From assembly GCF_000689415.1 (NCBI RefSeq), contig NZ_HG322950.1, forward strand, positions 3,727,501 through 3,791,500: DNA of 64,000 bases, written 5' to 3'. This stretch comes from Pseudomonas knackmussii B13 (GTDB taxonomy: Bacteria; Pseudomonadota; Gammaproteobacteria; Pseudomonadales; Pseudomonadaceae). Numbering within the stretch: position 1 is the stretch's first letter; each line of letters opens with the position of its first letter. Under the pieces are notes generated by a model, which saw only the letters and a list, made by a program, of their open reading frames with translations, did no database searches and had not been told where the DNA came from. Both the position numbers and the translations under genes were made by a program. Below are positions 7,037 to 15,748 of the stretch, in pieces.

Positions 7037-9316
7037 ATGTCCCTCGATCTCGAAACCACCACCGCCGAAGCCACGTCCGTACAGGGCGAACTGCTCGACG
7101 CGGAATCTTCCCCACTGACCCTGAGCCTTCAGGATTTCGTCGGTGAGTTCGGCGACGAACTGCTCGACGCCCTCAACAGCGCCAACCCGCCGGTCTATTC
7201 CGGCGAGCCGCAGGCGCACCGGCAACTCATCGTCGCCAGCCTCAAGCGCAAGCTGTTCCAGGCCCAGGCCGAAGTCGTCCATGCCGCCGCCGAGCTGCTG
7301 ATCGACCGTGGCGAGCGCGCCGCGATCGTCAATGGCGAAATGGGCTGCGGCAAGACGACCGTCGGCATCGCCACGGCCGCCGTCCTCAACGCCGAAGGCT
7401 ACCGCCGAACCTTAGTTCTTTCGCCACCTCATTTGGTTTACAAGTGGCGGCGCGAGATCCAAGAGACGGTGGCAGGCGCCAAGGTCTGGGTGCTCAACGG
7501 CCCGGACACGCTGGTCAAGCTCATCAAGCTGCGCGAGCAGATGGGTGTGCAGCCCACGGGCCAGGAGTTCTTTGTCCTGGGGCGCGTCAGGATGCGGATG
7601 GGATTCCACTGGAAGCCTGTCTTCACCACGCGGCGCACTCGCCATGGCGACGTGGCAGCGTGCCCTGACTGCGGTACGGTCATCACCGACCTCGACGGCG
7701 AGCCGGTCAACCCGGTGGCGCTCCAAGCCGAGGAATACCGCAGGAAGTGCAGCCATTGCGCCGCGCCCCTGTGGACGCTGATCCGCCCGCGCAGCCTGTC
7801 CGGCAGCGACCAGTCCTCGGCAGTGCTGAAAGCCCTCAAGCGCATCCCGACCATCGGGGAAGTCACCGCGCAGAAGCTGATGCAGAAGTTCGGCGACGGG
7901 TTCCTGGCGTCGATGCTGGGCGACAACATCCACGAGTTCATCAACCTCATGGATGGCAACGGCGAGCTGGTTTTTTCCGATCGTCAGGCCACGCGCATGG
8001 AACGTGCGATGGCCAACATGGAGTTTGGATTCGGTGAGGGTGGCTACCAGCCGTCCGAGTTCATCAAGCGCTACCTGCCACAAGGCACGTTCGACCTGCT
8101 CATCGCCGACGAGGCGCACGAGTACAAGAACGGCGGTAGCGCCCAAGGCCAGGCCATGGGCGTGCTGGCGGCGAAGGCTCGCAAGACCTTGCTGCTGACC
8201 GGCACGCTGATGGGCGGATACGGGGACGATCTTTTCTATCTGCTGTTCCGCGCCTTGCCTGGGCGGATGATCGAAGACGGCTACCGCCCGACCACGAGCG
8301 GGAGCATGACCTCGGCCGCGATGGCGTTCATGAGGGACCACGGGGTCCTCAAGGACATTTACTCCGAAAGCGCCGGCACGGCGCACAAGACGGCCAGGGG
8401 CACCAAGGTATCGGTGCGCACGGTCAAGGCTCCCGGCTTCGGGCCGAAAGGGGTCTTGCGGTGCATCCTGCCGTTCACGATTTTCCTCAAGCTCAAGGAC
8501 ATCGGTGGCAACGTCCTGCCGCCGTATGACGAACAGTTTCGTGAAGTCCAGATGGACGTGGCGCAAGCCGCGGCCTACCGTGACCTGGCGGGTCGGCTGA
8601 CCGCGGAGCTGAAACAGGCTCTGGCGCGACGCGACACGACGCTGCTGGGTGTGGTGCTCAACGTGCTGCTGGCCTGGCCGGACTGCTGCTTCAGGTCGGA
8701 GACCGTGGTGCATCCGCGCACGCGCAACACCTTGGCGTTCGTCCCGGCTCAGTTCAACGAGTTCGAGGTGACGCCGAAAGAGCGCGAGCTGATCGACATC
8801 TGCAAGGAAGAGAAGGCGCAGGGCCGGAAGGTCTTGGCCTACACGGTCTATACCGGCACACGCGACACCACGTCGCGTCTGAAGATGCTGCTGGAGCAGG
8901 AAGGCTTCAAGGTCGCGGTGCTACGCGCGAGCGTGGACGCCAGCCGCCGCGAGGACTGGATCGCCGAGCAGTTGGACCGTGGCATCGACGTGCTCATCAC
9001 CAACCCCGAGCTTGTGAAAACGGGACTGGACCTGTTGGAGTTTCCGACGATCGTGTTCATGCAGTCGGGCTACAACGTGTATTCGCTCCAGCAGGCGGCA
9101 CGCCGCTCATGGCGCATCGGGCAGAAACTGCACGTGCGCGTGATCTACCTCGGCTACGCCGGTTCCTCGCAGATGACCTGCCTTGAACTGATGGCCAAGA
9201 AGATCATGGTCTCGCAGTCCACCTCGGGCGACGTGCCCGAATCCGGGCTGGATGTGCTCAACCAAGACGGTGATTCCGTCGAGGTCGCACTGGCCCGGCA
9301 ACTAGTCGCCGCCTGA
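7037..9316 (+). CDS. SF2 DEAD/DEAH-box ICE helicase with zinc-ribbon insert
   Basis: 759 residues. Walker A is GEMGCGKTT at about residue 105 and the DEAH box is IADEAHEYK at about 358. Between them lies an insert with CPDC and CSHC pairs, a likely zinc ribbon, and a helix-hairpin-helix-like stretch (IPTIGEVTAQKLMQKFGDGFL). The C-terminal helicase half ends with the QQAARRSWRIGQ motif VI, typical of SNF2-type proteins. Probably a DNA translocase acting in element processing or defence; the precise role in this ICE family is not established. Start at 7037 follows TTTGGAG. Confidence 0.8.
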   Translation: MSLDLETTTAEATSVQGELLDAESSPLTLSLQDFVGEFGDELLDALNSANPPVYSGEPQAHRQLIVASLKRKLFQAQAEVVHAAAELLIDRGERAAIVNGEMGCGKTTVGIATAAVLNAEGYRRTLVLSPPHLVYKWRREIQETVAGAKVWVLNGPDTLVKLIKLREQMGVQPTGQEFFVLGRVRMRMGFHWKPVFTTRRTRHGDVAACPDCGTVITDLDGEPVNPVALQAEEYRRKCSHCAAPLWTLIRPRSLSGSDQSSAVLKALKRIPTIGEVTAQKLMQKFGDGFLASMLGDNIHEFINLMDGNGELVFSDRQATRMERAMANMEFGFGEGGYQPSEFIKRYLPQGTFDLLIADEAHEYKNGGSAQGQAMGVLAAKARKTLLLTGTLMGGYGDDLFYLLFRALPGRMIEDGYRPTTSGSMTSAAMAFMRDHGVLKDIYSESAGTAHKTARGTKVSVRTVKAPGFGPKGVLRCILPFTIFLKLKDIGGNVLPPYDEQFREVQMDVAQAAAYRDLAGRLTAELKQALARRDTTLLGVVLNVLLAWPDCCFRSETVVHPRTRNTLAFVPAQFNEFEVTPKERELIDICKEEKAQGRKVLAYTVYTGTRDTTSRLKMLLEQEGFKVAVLRASVDASRREDWIAEQLDRGIDVLITNPELVKTGLDLLEFPTIVFMQSGYNVYSLQQAARRSWRIGQKLHVRVIYLGYAGSSQMTCLELMAKKIMVSQSTSGDVPESGLDVLNQDGDSVEVALARQLVAA

Positions 9317-9368
9317 TCCCCACGCCAACGCCGGCCTAGCGCCGCCGGTTTCTTGTTATTCCCAACTT

Positions 9369-9410
9369 GCAGCCACGCCCACGGTCTCCGTGGACGTGGC
9401 TGCGCTTTTC
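9369..9410 (+). terminator. Long GC hairpin plus T tract after helicase gene
   Basis: GCAGCCACG pairs with CGTGGCTGC and the inner CCACGG with CCGTGG around a TCT loop, then CTTTTCC. A smaller GCCGGC hairpin with a T tract precedes it at about 9332-9355. Confidence 0.7.
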
Positions 9411-9429
9411 CTATCCCAAGGAGAGTTTC

Positions 9430-10299
9430 ATGAACACCCATATCCAAGCCACGCCCGAAACCGTCAATGCTCGCCTGACGCTAGACGTGACCTATCTGCT
9501 CAACGGCGAGGCCGCGCCTGAAGTGCTGGCTCGGCTGGAACGCATGTGCGAACGCGCCATCGGCGAGGGTTTGCTGACCGACGAGACCGCCGTGGAAGTG
9601 GACGCCTGGTCGATCGATGTATCCGAGGTGCCTTCGGCTGCCGACCGCGAAACCCTGGAAGCCGAGATCGCCGCTTTCATGCAACAGCGCATCGAGGACG
9701 GCAACCTCGGTGCCGAGGACATTCCCATGCGCCTGGCACGCTATGGCCTGATGGCCCCCGAGGCATTCACCGACGAGATGCGCGAGCGCATGGGCATGGA
9801 CGACGACGCCCTCACGGGCCGAGCCGTCATCCCCTCGACCGAACCTGCCGACGGCGGTGAGATCGAGATGCAAGTCGCGGTCGCCTGCATCGGTGCCTCC
9901 GGCAGCCCCGACGTGCCGGTCTTCAAGGTCAGGATCACCCAGGAGGAATACGACCTGGGTATCCACTACGACAAGGCCAAGGACTTCGCCAAAGAAGCCC
10001 ACTACGAGGGGCCGTTCGTCTGCTTCGACGCTGCCGAATATGGCCCCATCCTGTCGGCCGCCCGCGAACTGGGTCTTGTTCCGCAGGTTGTCGTGGTCGA
10101 TATGACCGACGGCCAGATCCACTCCATCCGCTGCGACAGCGGCGAGATCAAGGTCATCTGCTACGACACCAGCGACACCGAAGAGTATTCGGTGGCGGTT
10201 GCGAACCGGCCGCTCGGCGAGAACGGCCAGTTCGTGCGCTGCTGGTCGCACACCCAACTGGCACAGGTCGATCCCGGTCTGAAGCTGGCTCGGGATTGA
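9430..10299 (+). CDS. Conserved ICE hypothetical protein
   Basis: 289 residues, strongly acidic and soluble, without signal peptide or membrane segments. The second half (AVACIGASGSPDVPVFKVRITQ onward) looks like a separate alpha/beta domain. The start at 9430 follows AAGGAGAG. It is the last gene of the housekeeping block; a UUCG-loop terminator follows. Family and function not recognised. Confidence 0.6.
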   Translation: MNTHIQATPETVNARLTLDVTYLLNGEAAPEVLARLERMCERAIGEGLLTDETAVEVDAWSIDVSEVPSAADRETLEAEIAAFMQQRIEDGNLGAEDIPMRLARYGLMAPEAFTDEMRERMGMDDDALTGRAVIPSTEPADGGEIEMQVAVACIGASGSPDVPVFKVRITQEEYDLGIHYDKAKDFAKEAHYEGPFVCFDAAEYGPILSAARELGLVPQVVVVDMTDGQIHSIRCDSGEIKVICYDTSDTEEYSVAVANRPLGENGQFVRCWSHTQLAQVDPGLKLARD

Positions 10300-10327
10300 T
10301 TCAGCGCGCTCGATGTGCGTTTTCACT

Positions 10328-10350
10328 GGCCCCTTCGGGGGCCTTTTTCT
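10328..10350 (+). terminator. UUCG-loop terminator before first transfer operon
   Basis: GGCCCC-TTCG-GGGGCC followed by five T residues. It isolates the transfer operon from the upstream genes. A purine-rich TTGGAGGG that looks like a ribosome binding site follows at 10351 but has no open frame near it. Confidence 0.85.
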
Positions 10351-10392
10351 TTGGAGGGAGGCTGTCGGTAAATCGGGCGCTGCCTGGTTCGC

Positions 10393-10400
10393 ATTGTTTG
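10393..10400 (+). promoter_or_regulatory. Shared transfer-operon element ATTGTTTG, site 1
   Basis: ATTGTTTG preceded by TTCGC, 67 bases before the pilL2 ATG. The same octamer lies 69 bases before the first start codon of the other two transfer operons (17052 and 26393), suggesting a common promoter or activator site. Confidence 0.5.
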
Positions 10401-10459
10401 CTGCCGCTCGTGGCCCGAGAGGCGATGGTGAGGGCTCGATGTTTCAGGACGCCGAGCTT

Positions 10460-11059
10460 ATGTGCCCCTCTCCACCTTGGTTTCACCATCCCGAACGCCG
10501 CCTGCTGGCGGGAGTCCTCGGCCTGCTCTGGTCGGTGCTGGCTGCTGGCTGCGCGACGACGACTGCGCCGCCCCCGCCCGATGCCTTCGAGGAAGTCTTG
10601 GCCGCGCCGGAATCCGAGGCGCCCGAGTACATCCCCGTCGTGCGCTACGGTCGCTACACGCTGGTCGAGCTGGCACCCACGGCGGCGCAGCGGGACCTGC
10701 TGTTGCAGACCATCGACGTGTCCATGCCCGAAGATGCCCGTGCCACCGTCGGCGATGGGCTGCGGCATGTGCTCAAGCGCAGCGGTTACAGCCTATGCCA
10801 GACGGCGCACGCGGTGATCGAGCTGTACGCGCTGCCGCTGCCGGCGGCGCACTTGCACCTCGGCCCCATGACCTTGCGCGATGCGCTGCTCACACTGGCT
10901 GGCCCCGCCTGGGAACTGCACGTGGATGATCGCGCACGGCAGATTTGCTTCGAACGGCCTGCCGACAGCGCGGCCATCGAACCCGCATCCGAGTCACCCG
11001 CCGCCGAGGCGGTGCAGACGTTCCCGCTGGAGCCTTCTGTTTCGGGAGGCCAGCCATGA
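10460..11059 (+). CDS. pilL2: PilL-like ICE lipoprotein, N-terminal domain (PilL2, TIGR03748 type)
   Basis: 199 residues with a lipoprotein signal (LLGLLWSVLAAGC, lipidated Cys at about residue 32). The mature part resembles the PilL N-terminal domain linked to type IV pilus or transfer systems of PFGI-1-type elements: an outer-membrane-associated start of the mating apparatus. Start at 10460 is favoured over an in-frame ATG at 10439 because it puts the signal peptide at the N-terminus and gives the same distance to the upstream ATTGTTTG as in the other two operons. The stop overlaps the next start (ATGA). Confidence 0.75.
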   Translation: MCPSPPWFHHPERRLLAGVLGLLWSVLAAGCATTTAPPPPDAFEEVLAAPESEAPEYIPVVRYGRYTLVELAPTAAQRDLLLQTIDVSMPEDARATVGDGLRHVLKRSGYSLCQTAHAVIELYALPLPAAHLHLGPMTLRDALLTLAGPAWELHVDDRARQICFERPADSAAIEPASESPAAEAVQTFPLEPSVSGGQP

Positions 11060-11706
11060 CCGCCCCGCAGTCTGCCCGGCGCCCGGCCGCTGCGGTGGTG
11101 GTGCAGAGCCTTATGTGGCTCTGGCTGATCGGCCTCAGCATCTTCGTAGCCTTGGGCTACCAGACCATGAACGACCAGGCCGACCAGGAACAGCTCGCTT
11201 CCCGCCTGCAACGCCTGGAAGCGCAGGCGGCGGGCCTGGCCGAGACCATCGAGGCCATCCAGCAGCGTCCGGCCGTCGCAACGGCGGCAGACCTCAAAGA
11301 CACCCGACAAATCCTGGAAGCACGCGCTGCCCAGGTTGAGAAAACGCTCAGCAGCTATGCCGCTGCCGACGACCTTCAGGCGCTGCGCGTGGAAGTTGAG
11401 CAGATCAAGGCGCGCCAGACCGCTGCGCCCGCTCCGCGCGCCGCAGCACCCGCACGACCGCGCGCATCGGGCAAGGCCGCCGCCAAGCCCGAACCGCCGC
11501 CGATGCCGTTCCGCGTCGTCGGCGCCGAATTGCGCGCTGGCCAGCGCAGCGTATCCGTCGCGCCGAGCAGCGCGGACTTCACGCCCGACCAGCTTCAGGT
11601 GCTGCTGCCAGGTGATGCGCTCGGCCCGTGGCGCTTGCAGGCGGTCGAGGGAAACACCGCCGTGTTCCAGTCCGGCGACCAGACCCGTCGCGTGGCGATT
11701 CCCTGA
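11056..11706 (+). CDS. ICE inner-membrane protein with coiled coil
   Basis: 216 residues: one transmembrane helix at about 15-36, a heptad-rich helical part (about 45-120), an Ala/Pro-rich linker, and a C-terminal periplasmic domain of about 60 residues. The layout suggests an accessory envelope protein of the conjugation machine. Overlaps the upstream gene by 4 bases. Exact family not recalled with certainty. Confidence 0.65.
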   Translation: MTAPQSARRPAAAVVVQSLMWLWLIGLSIFVALGYQTMNDQADQEQLASRLQRLEAQAAGLAETIEAIQQRPAVATAADLKDTRQILEARAAQVEKTLSSYAAADDLQALRVEVEQIKARQTAAPAPRAAAPARPRASGKAAAKPEPPPMPFRVVGAELRAGQRSVSVAPSSADFTPDQLQVLLPGDALGPWRLQAVEGNTAVFQSGDQTRRVAIP

Positions 11707-11720
11707 CCGGAGCACACCGC

Positions 11721-12440
11721 ATGAAGCCGTCGATCGTCCTTTCCGCGTTCCTGTTGGCATCCACCCAGTTGCCCGCCTGGGCGCAGCAGCCGTCCGCCGC
11801 CCCGGCCCGCAATGCGCAGAGCCAGGAGCGTCCGCTGGTCGCCCGAACCCCGAACGACCAGGTAGCAAGTGAGTGGGGCCTGCAACCGCAGGAATGGGCG
11901 CGCTATCGTGAGCTGATGGACGGGCCATTGGGCATCTACTCGCCCAACCTGGACCCGCTGTCCGCGCTGGGCATCGAGGCCCGCACCGATGAAGAACGGC
12001 GGCGCTACGCAGAACTGCAGGTGCAGGTCGAAGCACGCCGCGTCGAGAAATTGCTCGCCTACCAGCGCGCCTACGACGATGCCTGGCAGCGCCTGAACCC
12101 CGGCATGCAACGGGTGAACCTGCCTGACGACAAGCCCGGCGCAGTGCGCAGCAGCGGCCGTATGGCGGTGTTCGTCAAGGACGGCTGCGTGGCCTGCGGG
12201 CAACTCGTGCAGCGCCTGCAATCCTCGGGTACTGAGTTCGACCTGTACATGGTCGGCAGCCGCCAGGACGACGCGCGCATCCGCGACTGGGCCAAGCGCG
12301 CGCAGATCGACCCGGCACGGGTGCGCAGCGGCAGCATCACGCTCAACCATGACGGCGGCCGCTGGCTGTCGCTGGGCCTGCCCGGCGATCTCCCAGCGGT
12401 CGTGCGCGAGGTGAACGGCCAATGGCAGCGCCAACCCTGA
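11721..12440 (+). CDS. Integrating conjugative element protein, PFL_4693 family (TIGR03759)
   Basis: 239 residues with a cleavable signal peptide (ends near PAWAQ). The motif region WGLQPQEWARYRELMDGPLGIYSP is typical of the PFL_4693 family. The second half has a thioredoxin-like look with a CVAC pair (VFVKDGCVACGQLVQ). Periplasmic component of the transfer system; its end overlaps the transglycosylase start by 19 bases. Confidence 0.8.
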   Translation: MKPSIVLSAFLLASTQLPAWAQQPSAAPARNAQSQERPLVARTPNDQVASEWGLQPQEWARYRELMDGPLGIYSPNLDPLSALGIEARTDEERRRYAELQVQVEARRVEKLLAYQRAYDDAWQRLNPGMQRVNLPDDKPGAVRSSGRMAVFVKDGCVACGQLVQRLQSSGTEFDLYMVGSRQDDARIRDWAKRAQIDPARVRSGSITLNHDGGRWLSLGLPGDLPAVVREVNGQWQRQP

Positions 12441-13012
12441 CGGCGCCGTTGCGCGCACTGGTGCTCGCTGCTGGCCTCTGCGTCTGCGCCGCCCGGGCCC
12501 AGGAAATTCCACCACCGGCCTACCAGCTTGCCGCCCAGCGCGCGGGCATTCCCTCGGCGGTGCTCTACGCCGTGGCCTTGCAGGAGAGCGGCATCCGGCG
12601 TAACGGACGCATCGTCCCGTGGCCTTGGTCCCTCAACGTCGCCGGCCAGTCGCGCCGCTACGCGACCCGCGCCGACGCCTGCGCCGGTTTGCAGCAGGCG
12701 ATGCGCTCCACGCCGCACACGCGCATCGACGTGGGCCTGGGTCAGATCAACCTCGGCTACCAACAGCAGCGTTACGCCAGCGCGTGCGACTTGCTCGACC
12801 CGTACCGCAACCTCGCCATCGCTGCCGAGATTCTGAAGGAGCAGCACACCGCCGGTGAGGACTGGTTGCTGGCGATCGGCCGCTACCACCGTCCGGCGGG
12901 CGGTGAGCCCGCTGCCCGCTATCGCCGCAGCGTGTCCCGCCACCTCGCGCGCGTGCAGGGCACGCACCCAACCGCCGCGGTCCTCGCCGCGCGCCAGGAG
13001 ACCTCCCCATGA
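12422..13012 (+). CDS. Lytic transglycosylase (SLT family), conjugation-associated
   Basis: 196 residues with a signal peptide (ends near AARAQ). The catalytic Glu lies in ALQESGIRR, and GLGQINLGY and the YRNL segment match the SLT fold of VirB1/PilT-type muramidases. It would open peptidoglycan locally for the transfer channel. Overlaps both neighbours, implying translational coupling. Confidence 0.85.
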   Translation: MAAPTLTAPLRALVLAAGLCVCAARAQEIPPPAYQLAAQRAGIPSAVLYAVALQESGIRRNGRIVPWPWSLNVAGQSRRYATRADACAGLQQAMRSTPHTRIDVGLGQINLGYQQQRYASACDLLDPYRNLAIAAEILKEQHTAGEDWLLAIGRYHRPAGGEPAARYRRSVSRHLARVQGTHPTAAVLAARQETSP

Positions 13013-13557
13013 CGAAATCCCATCTGGCCCATCTCGCGGCGAAAGGCCTGCTCGTGCTGCTGGCTGGTCTGCCGCTGGCCTCGCGTGCCGGCGAGCCGCT
13101 GATCGTGGTCGAAGACCGTGGCGGCACGTCGGCGCTGCCGTACTACGAAGCCCTGAACCTTCAGCCGCGCGCCAACGCTCCGGCCCGGTCGCCCGTCCCG
13201 GCGCCTCAGATCCCTGCCACACCGGCGGACGAGGCCGCGATGCTGCCGGTGCGTAGCGCCAAGCTCACGTCCGGCACCGTCGCGCGGCGGGTGATCGAGG
13301 CGCCGGGCCTGCGTCCCTTTGTGGTCGTGGGCGACGACGAGGCTTCCCAGGCCTGGTTGCGCCGCCATGCAGCCTCATTGCGCGAGCGCGGCGCGGTCGG
13401 TCTGGTGGTCAACGTCGAGACCGTCCAGGGCCTGGAGCGGCTGCGCGCACTGGCACCCGGCGTCCCCCTCGCGCCCGTGTCCGGTGACGACTTGGCCGAG
13501 CGCTTGGGCCTGCGGCACTACCCGGCGCTGATCACGGCCACCGGCATCGAGCAATGA
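13009..13557 (+). CDS. Integrating conjugative element protein, PFL_4695 family (TIGR03765)
   Basis: 182 residues with a signal peptide (LLVLLAGLPLASRAG). The mature start LIVVEDRGGTSALPYYEALN and the later RPFVVVGDD...GLVVNVE pattern are typical of the PFL_4695 family, encoded directly upstream of traD. Probable periplasmic accessory protein of the coupling complex. Overlaps the transglycosylase gene by 4 bases. Confidence 0.8.
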   Translation: MTKSHLAHLAAKGLLVLLAGLPLASRAGEPLIVVEDRGGTSALPYYEALNLQPRANAPARSPVPAPQIPATPADEAAMLPVRSAKLTSGTVARRVIEAPGLRPFVVVGDDEASQAWLRRHAASLRERGAVGLVVNVETVQGLERLRALAPGVPLAPVSGDDLAERLGLRHYPALITATGIEQ

Positions 13558-13561
13558 AGCC

Positions 13562-15748
13562 ATGTCGGGGAAACAGCCGGTCGAGGTGCTGCTTCGCCCA
13601 GCGGTGGAGCTATATACCGTCGCGGCGTGTGCGGGCGCCGCGTTTCTGTCCCTGGTGGCCCCGTGGTCGCTCGCGCTGAGCCCCGCCATGGGTGTCGGCA
13701 GCGCGTTGGCGTTCGGGGCCTATGGCGCGATCCGCTACCGCGATGCCCGCGTCATCCTGCGCTACCGGCGCAACATCCGCCGCCTGCCGCGCTACGTGAT
13801 GACCAGCAAGGACGTGCCGGTCAGCCAGCAACGTCTGTTTGTGGGGCGCGGCTTTTTGTGGGAGCAGAAACACACCCATAGGCTCATGCAGACATACCGG
13901 CCGGAGTTTCGGCGCTACGTCGAGCCGACGCCGGCCTACCGACTGACGCGGCGCCTGGAGGAACGGCTGGAGTTCGCGCGGTTCCCGCTTTCCCGGCTGC
14001 CGAAACTCACCGGCTGGGACGTGCCTTTCAACCCAGTGCGCCCGCTGCCGCCCGTGGGCGGACTGCCTCGGCTGCACGGCATCGAACCCGAGGAGGTGGA
14101 CGTCAGCCTGCCGCTCGGCGAGCGCGTCGGGCACTCATTGGTCTTGGGGACAACCCGCGTGGGCAAGACGCGGCTGGCCGAACTGTTCGTGACCCAGGAC
14201 ATCCGGCGAAAGAACGCGGCGGGAGAGCACGAGGTCGTGATCGTCATCGACCCCAAAGGGGATGCCGATCTGCTGAAGCGGATGTACGTCGAGGCGCAAC
14301 GCGCGGGCCGCGAGGGCGAGTTCTATGTCTTCCATTTGGGCTGGCCGGACATTTCCGCCCGCTACAACGCCGTGGGGCGCTTTGGACGTATCAGCGAGGT
14401 GGCGACCCGCATTGCAGGGCAACTCTCCGGTGAAGGCAACTCGGCGGCTTTCAGGGAATTTGCCTGGCGCTTCGTCAACATCATCGCCCGCGCCTTGGTG
14501 GAACTGGGGCAGCGTCCGGACTACATGCTGATCCAGCGGCATGTCATCAACATCGACGCGCTGTTCATCGAGTACGCCCAGCACTACTTCGCCAAGACGG
14601 AGCCGAAAGCCTGGGAGGTGATCGTCCAGATCGAGGCCAAGCTCAACGAGAAGAACATCCCGCGCAACATGATCGGGCGCGAGAAGCGCGTGGTGGCGCT
14701 GGAGCAGTACCTGTCCCAAGCCCGCAACTACGACCCTGTGCTGGACGGTTTGCGCTCTGCCGTGCGGTACGACAAGACGTATTTCGACAAGATCGTCGCC
14801 AGCCTCTTGCCTCTGCTGGAAAAACTCACGAGCGGCAAGATCGCGCAGCTCCTGGCCCCGAACTATTCCGACCTGGCCGACCCGCGCCCGATCTTCGATT
14901 GGATGCAGGTCATTAGGAAGCGGGCCATCGTCTATGTGGGCCTGGACGCGCTGTCCGATGCCGAGGTCGCCGCAGCGGTCGGCAACTCGATGTTCAGCGA
15001 TCTCGTCTCGGTCGCAGGCCATATCTACAAGCACGGGATCGACGATGGCCTGCCGGGCGCTTCGGCCGGCGCGCGCGTGCCGATCAACGTCCATGCCGAT
15101 GAGTTCAACGAGTTGATGGGTGACGAGTTCATTCCGCTGATCAACAAAGGTGGTGGCGCCGGGCTGCAAGTCACCGCGTACACGCAGACCCTCTCGGACA
15201 TTGAGGCCCGCATTGGCAACCGCGCCAAGGCCGGTCAGGTCATCGGCAACTTCAACAACCTGTTCATGCTGCGCGTGCGCGAGACCGCGACCGCTGAACT
15301 GCTGACCCGGCAACTACCGAAGGTCGAGGTTTATACGACCACCATCGTCAGCGGCGCGACCGACAGCTCGGACATTCGCGGGGCGACGGATTTCACGTCC
15401 AACACTCAGGACCGCATCAGCATGTCCAGCGTGCCGATGATCGAGCCGTCGCACATCGTCGGCTTGCCCAAGGGCCAGTGTTTTGCATTGTTGCAGGGCG
15501 GCCAACTTTGGAAGGTTCGCATGCCGCTGCCGGCACCGGACCCCGATGAGGTCATGCCACAGGATCTGCAACAACTCGCGGGCTACATGCGCCAGAGCTA
15601 CAGCGAGGCCACGCAGTGGTGGGAGTTCACCAGCTCCCCGGCGCTGCAGGACGGGGCCTTGCCCGACGACCTGCTGGATGATGCTGCTGCGGTCGAACCT
15701 GGCCTTGTGGCCACCGACGACAGCGCCGGCAACGAGGCCTCGCCATGA
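13562..15748 (+). CDS. traD: Type IV coupling protein TraD
   Basis: 728 residues. Two transmembrane helices lie in the first 60 residues, then a cytoplasmic ATPase with Walker A GTTRVGKT (about 195-202) and later VIVIDPKGDAD and NVHADEFNELMGDEF (Walker B region). This is the ICE-type TraD/VirD4 ATPase that brings the relaxase-DNA complex to the channel. Starts 4 bases after the PFL_4695 gene and overlaps the next gene by 4 bases. Confidence 0.9.
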   Translation: MSGKQPVEVLLRPAVELYTVAACAGAAFLSLVAPWSLALSPAMGVGSALAFGAYGAIRYRDARVILRYRRNIRRLPRYVMTSKDVPVSQQRLFVGRGFLWEQKHTHRLMQTYRPEFRRYVEPTPAYRLTRRLEERLEFARFPLSRLPKLTGWDVPFNPVRPLPPVGGLPRLHGIEPEEVDVSLPLGERVGHSLVLGTTRVGKTRLAELFVTQDIRRKNAAGEHEVVIVIDPKGDADLLKRMYVEAQRAGREGEFYVFHLGWPDISARYNAVGRFGRISEVATRIAGQLSGEGNSAAFREFAWRFVNIIARALVELGQRPDYMLIQRHVINIDALFIEYAQHYFAKTEPKAWEVIVQIEAKLNEKNIPRNMIGREKRVVALEQYLSQARNYDPVLDGLRSAVRYDKTYFDKIVASLLPLLEKLTSGKIAQLLAPNYSDLADPRPIFDWMQVIRKRAIVYVGLDALSDAEVAAAVGNSMFSDLVSVAGHIYKHGIDDGLPGASAGARVPINVHADEFNELMGDEFIPLINKGGGAGLQVTAYTQTLSDIEARIGNRAKAGQVIGNFNNLFMLRVRETATAELLTRQLPKVEVYTTTIVSGATDSSDIRGATDFTSNTQDRISMSSVPMIEPSHIVGLPKGQCFALLQGGQLWKVRMPLPAPDPDEVMPQDLQQLAGYMRQSYSEATQWWEFTSSPALQDGALPDDLLDDAAAVEPGLVATDDSAGNEASP

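Noticed and set aside
5708..7282. 524-codon minus-strand frame
   Set aside because: Overlaps the methyltransferase and the helicase start on the other strand; composition (His, Arg, Gly rich) is typical of an antisense frame.
7412..8713. 433-codon minus-strand frame inside the helicase gene
   Set aside because: Antisense to strongly conserved helicase motifs; no start signal and no recognisable domain.
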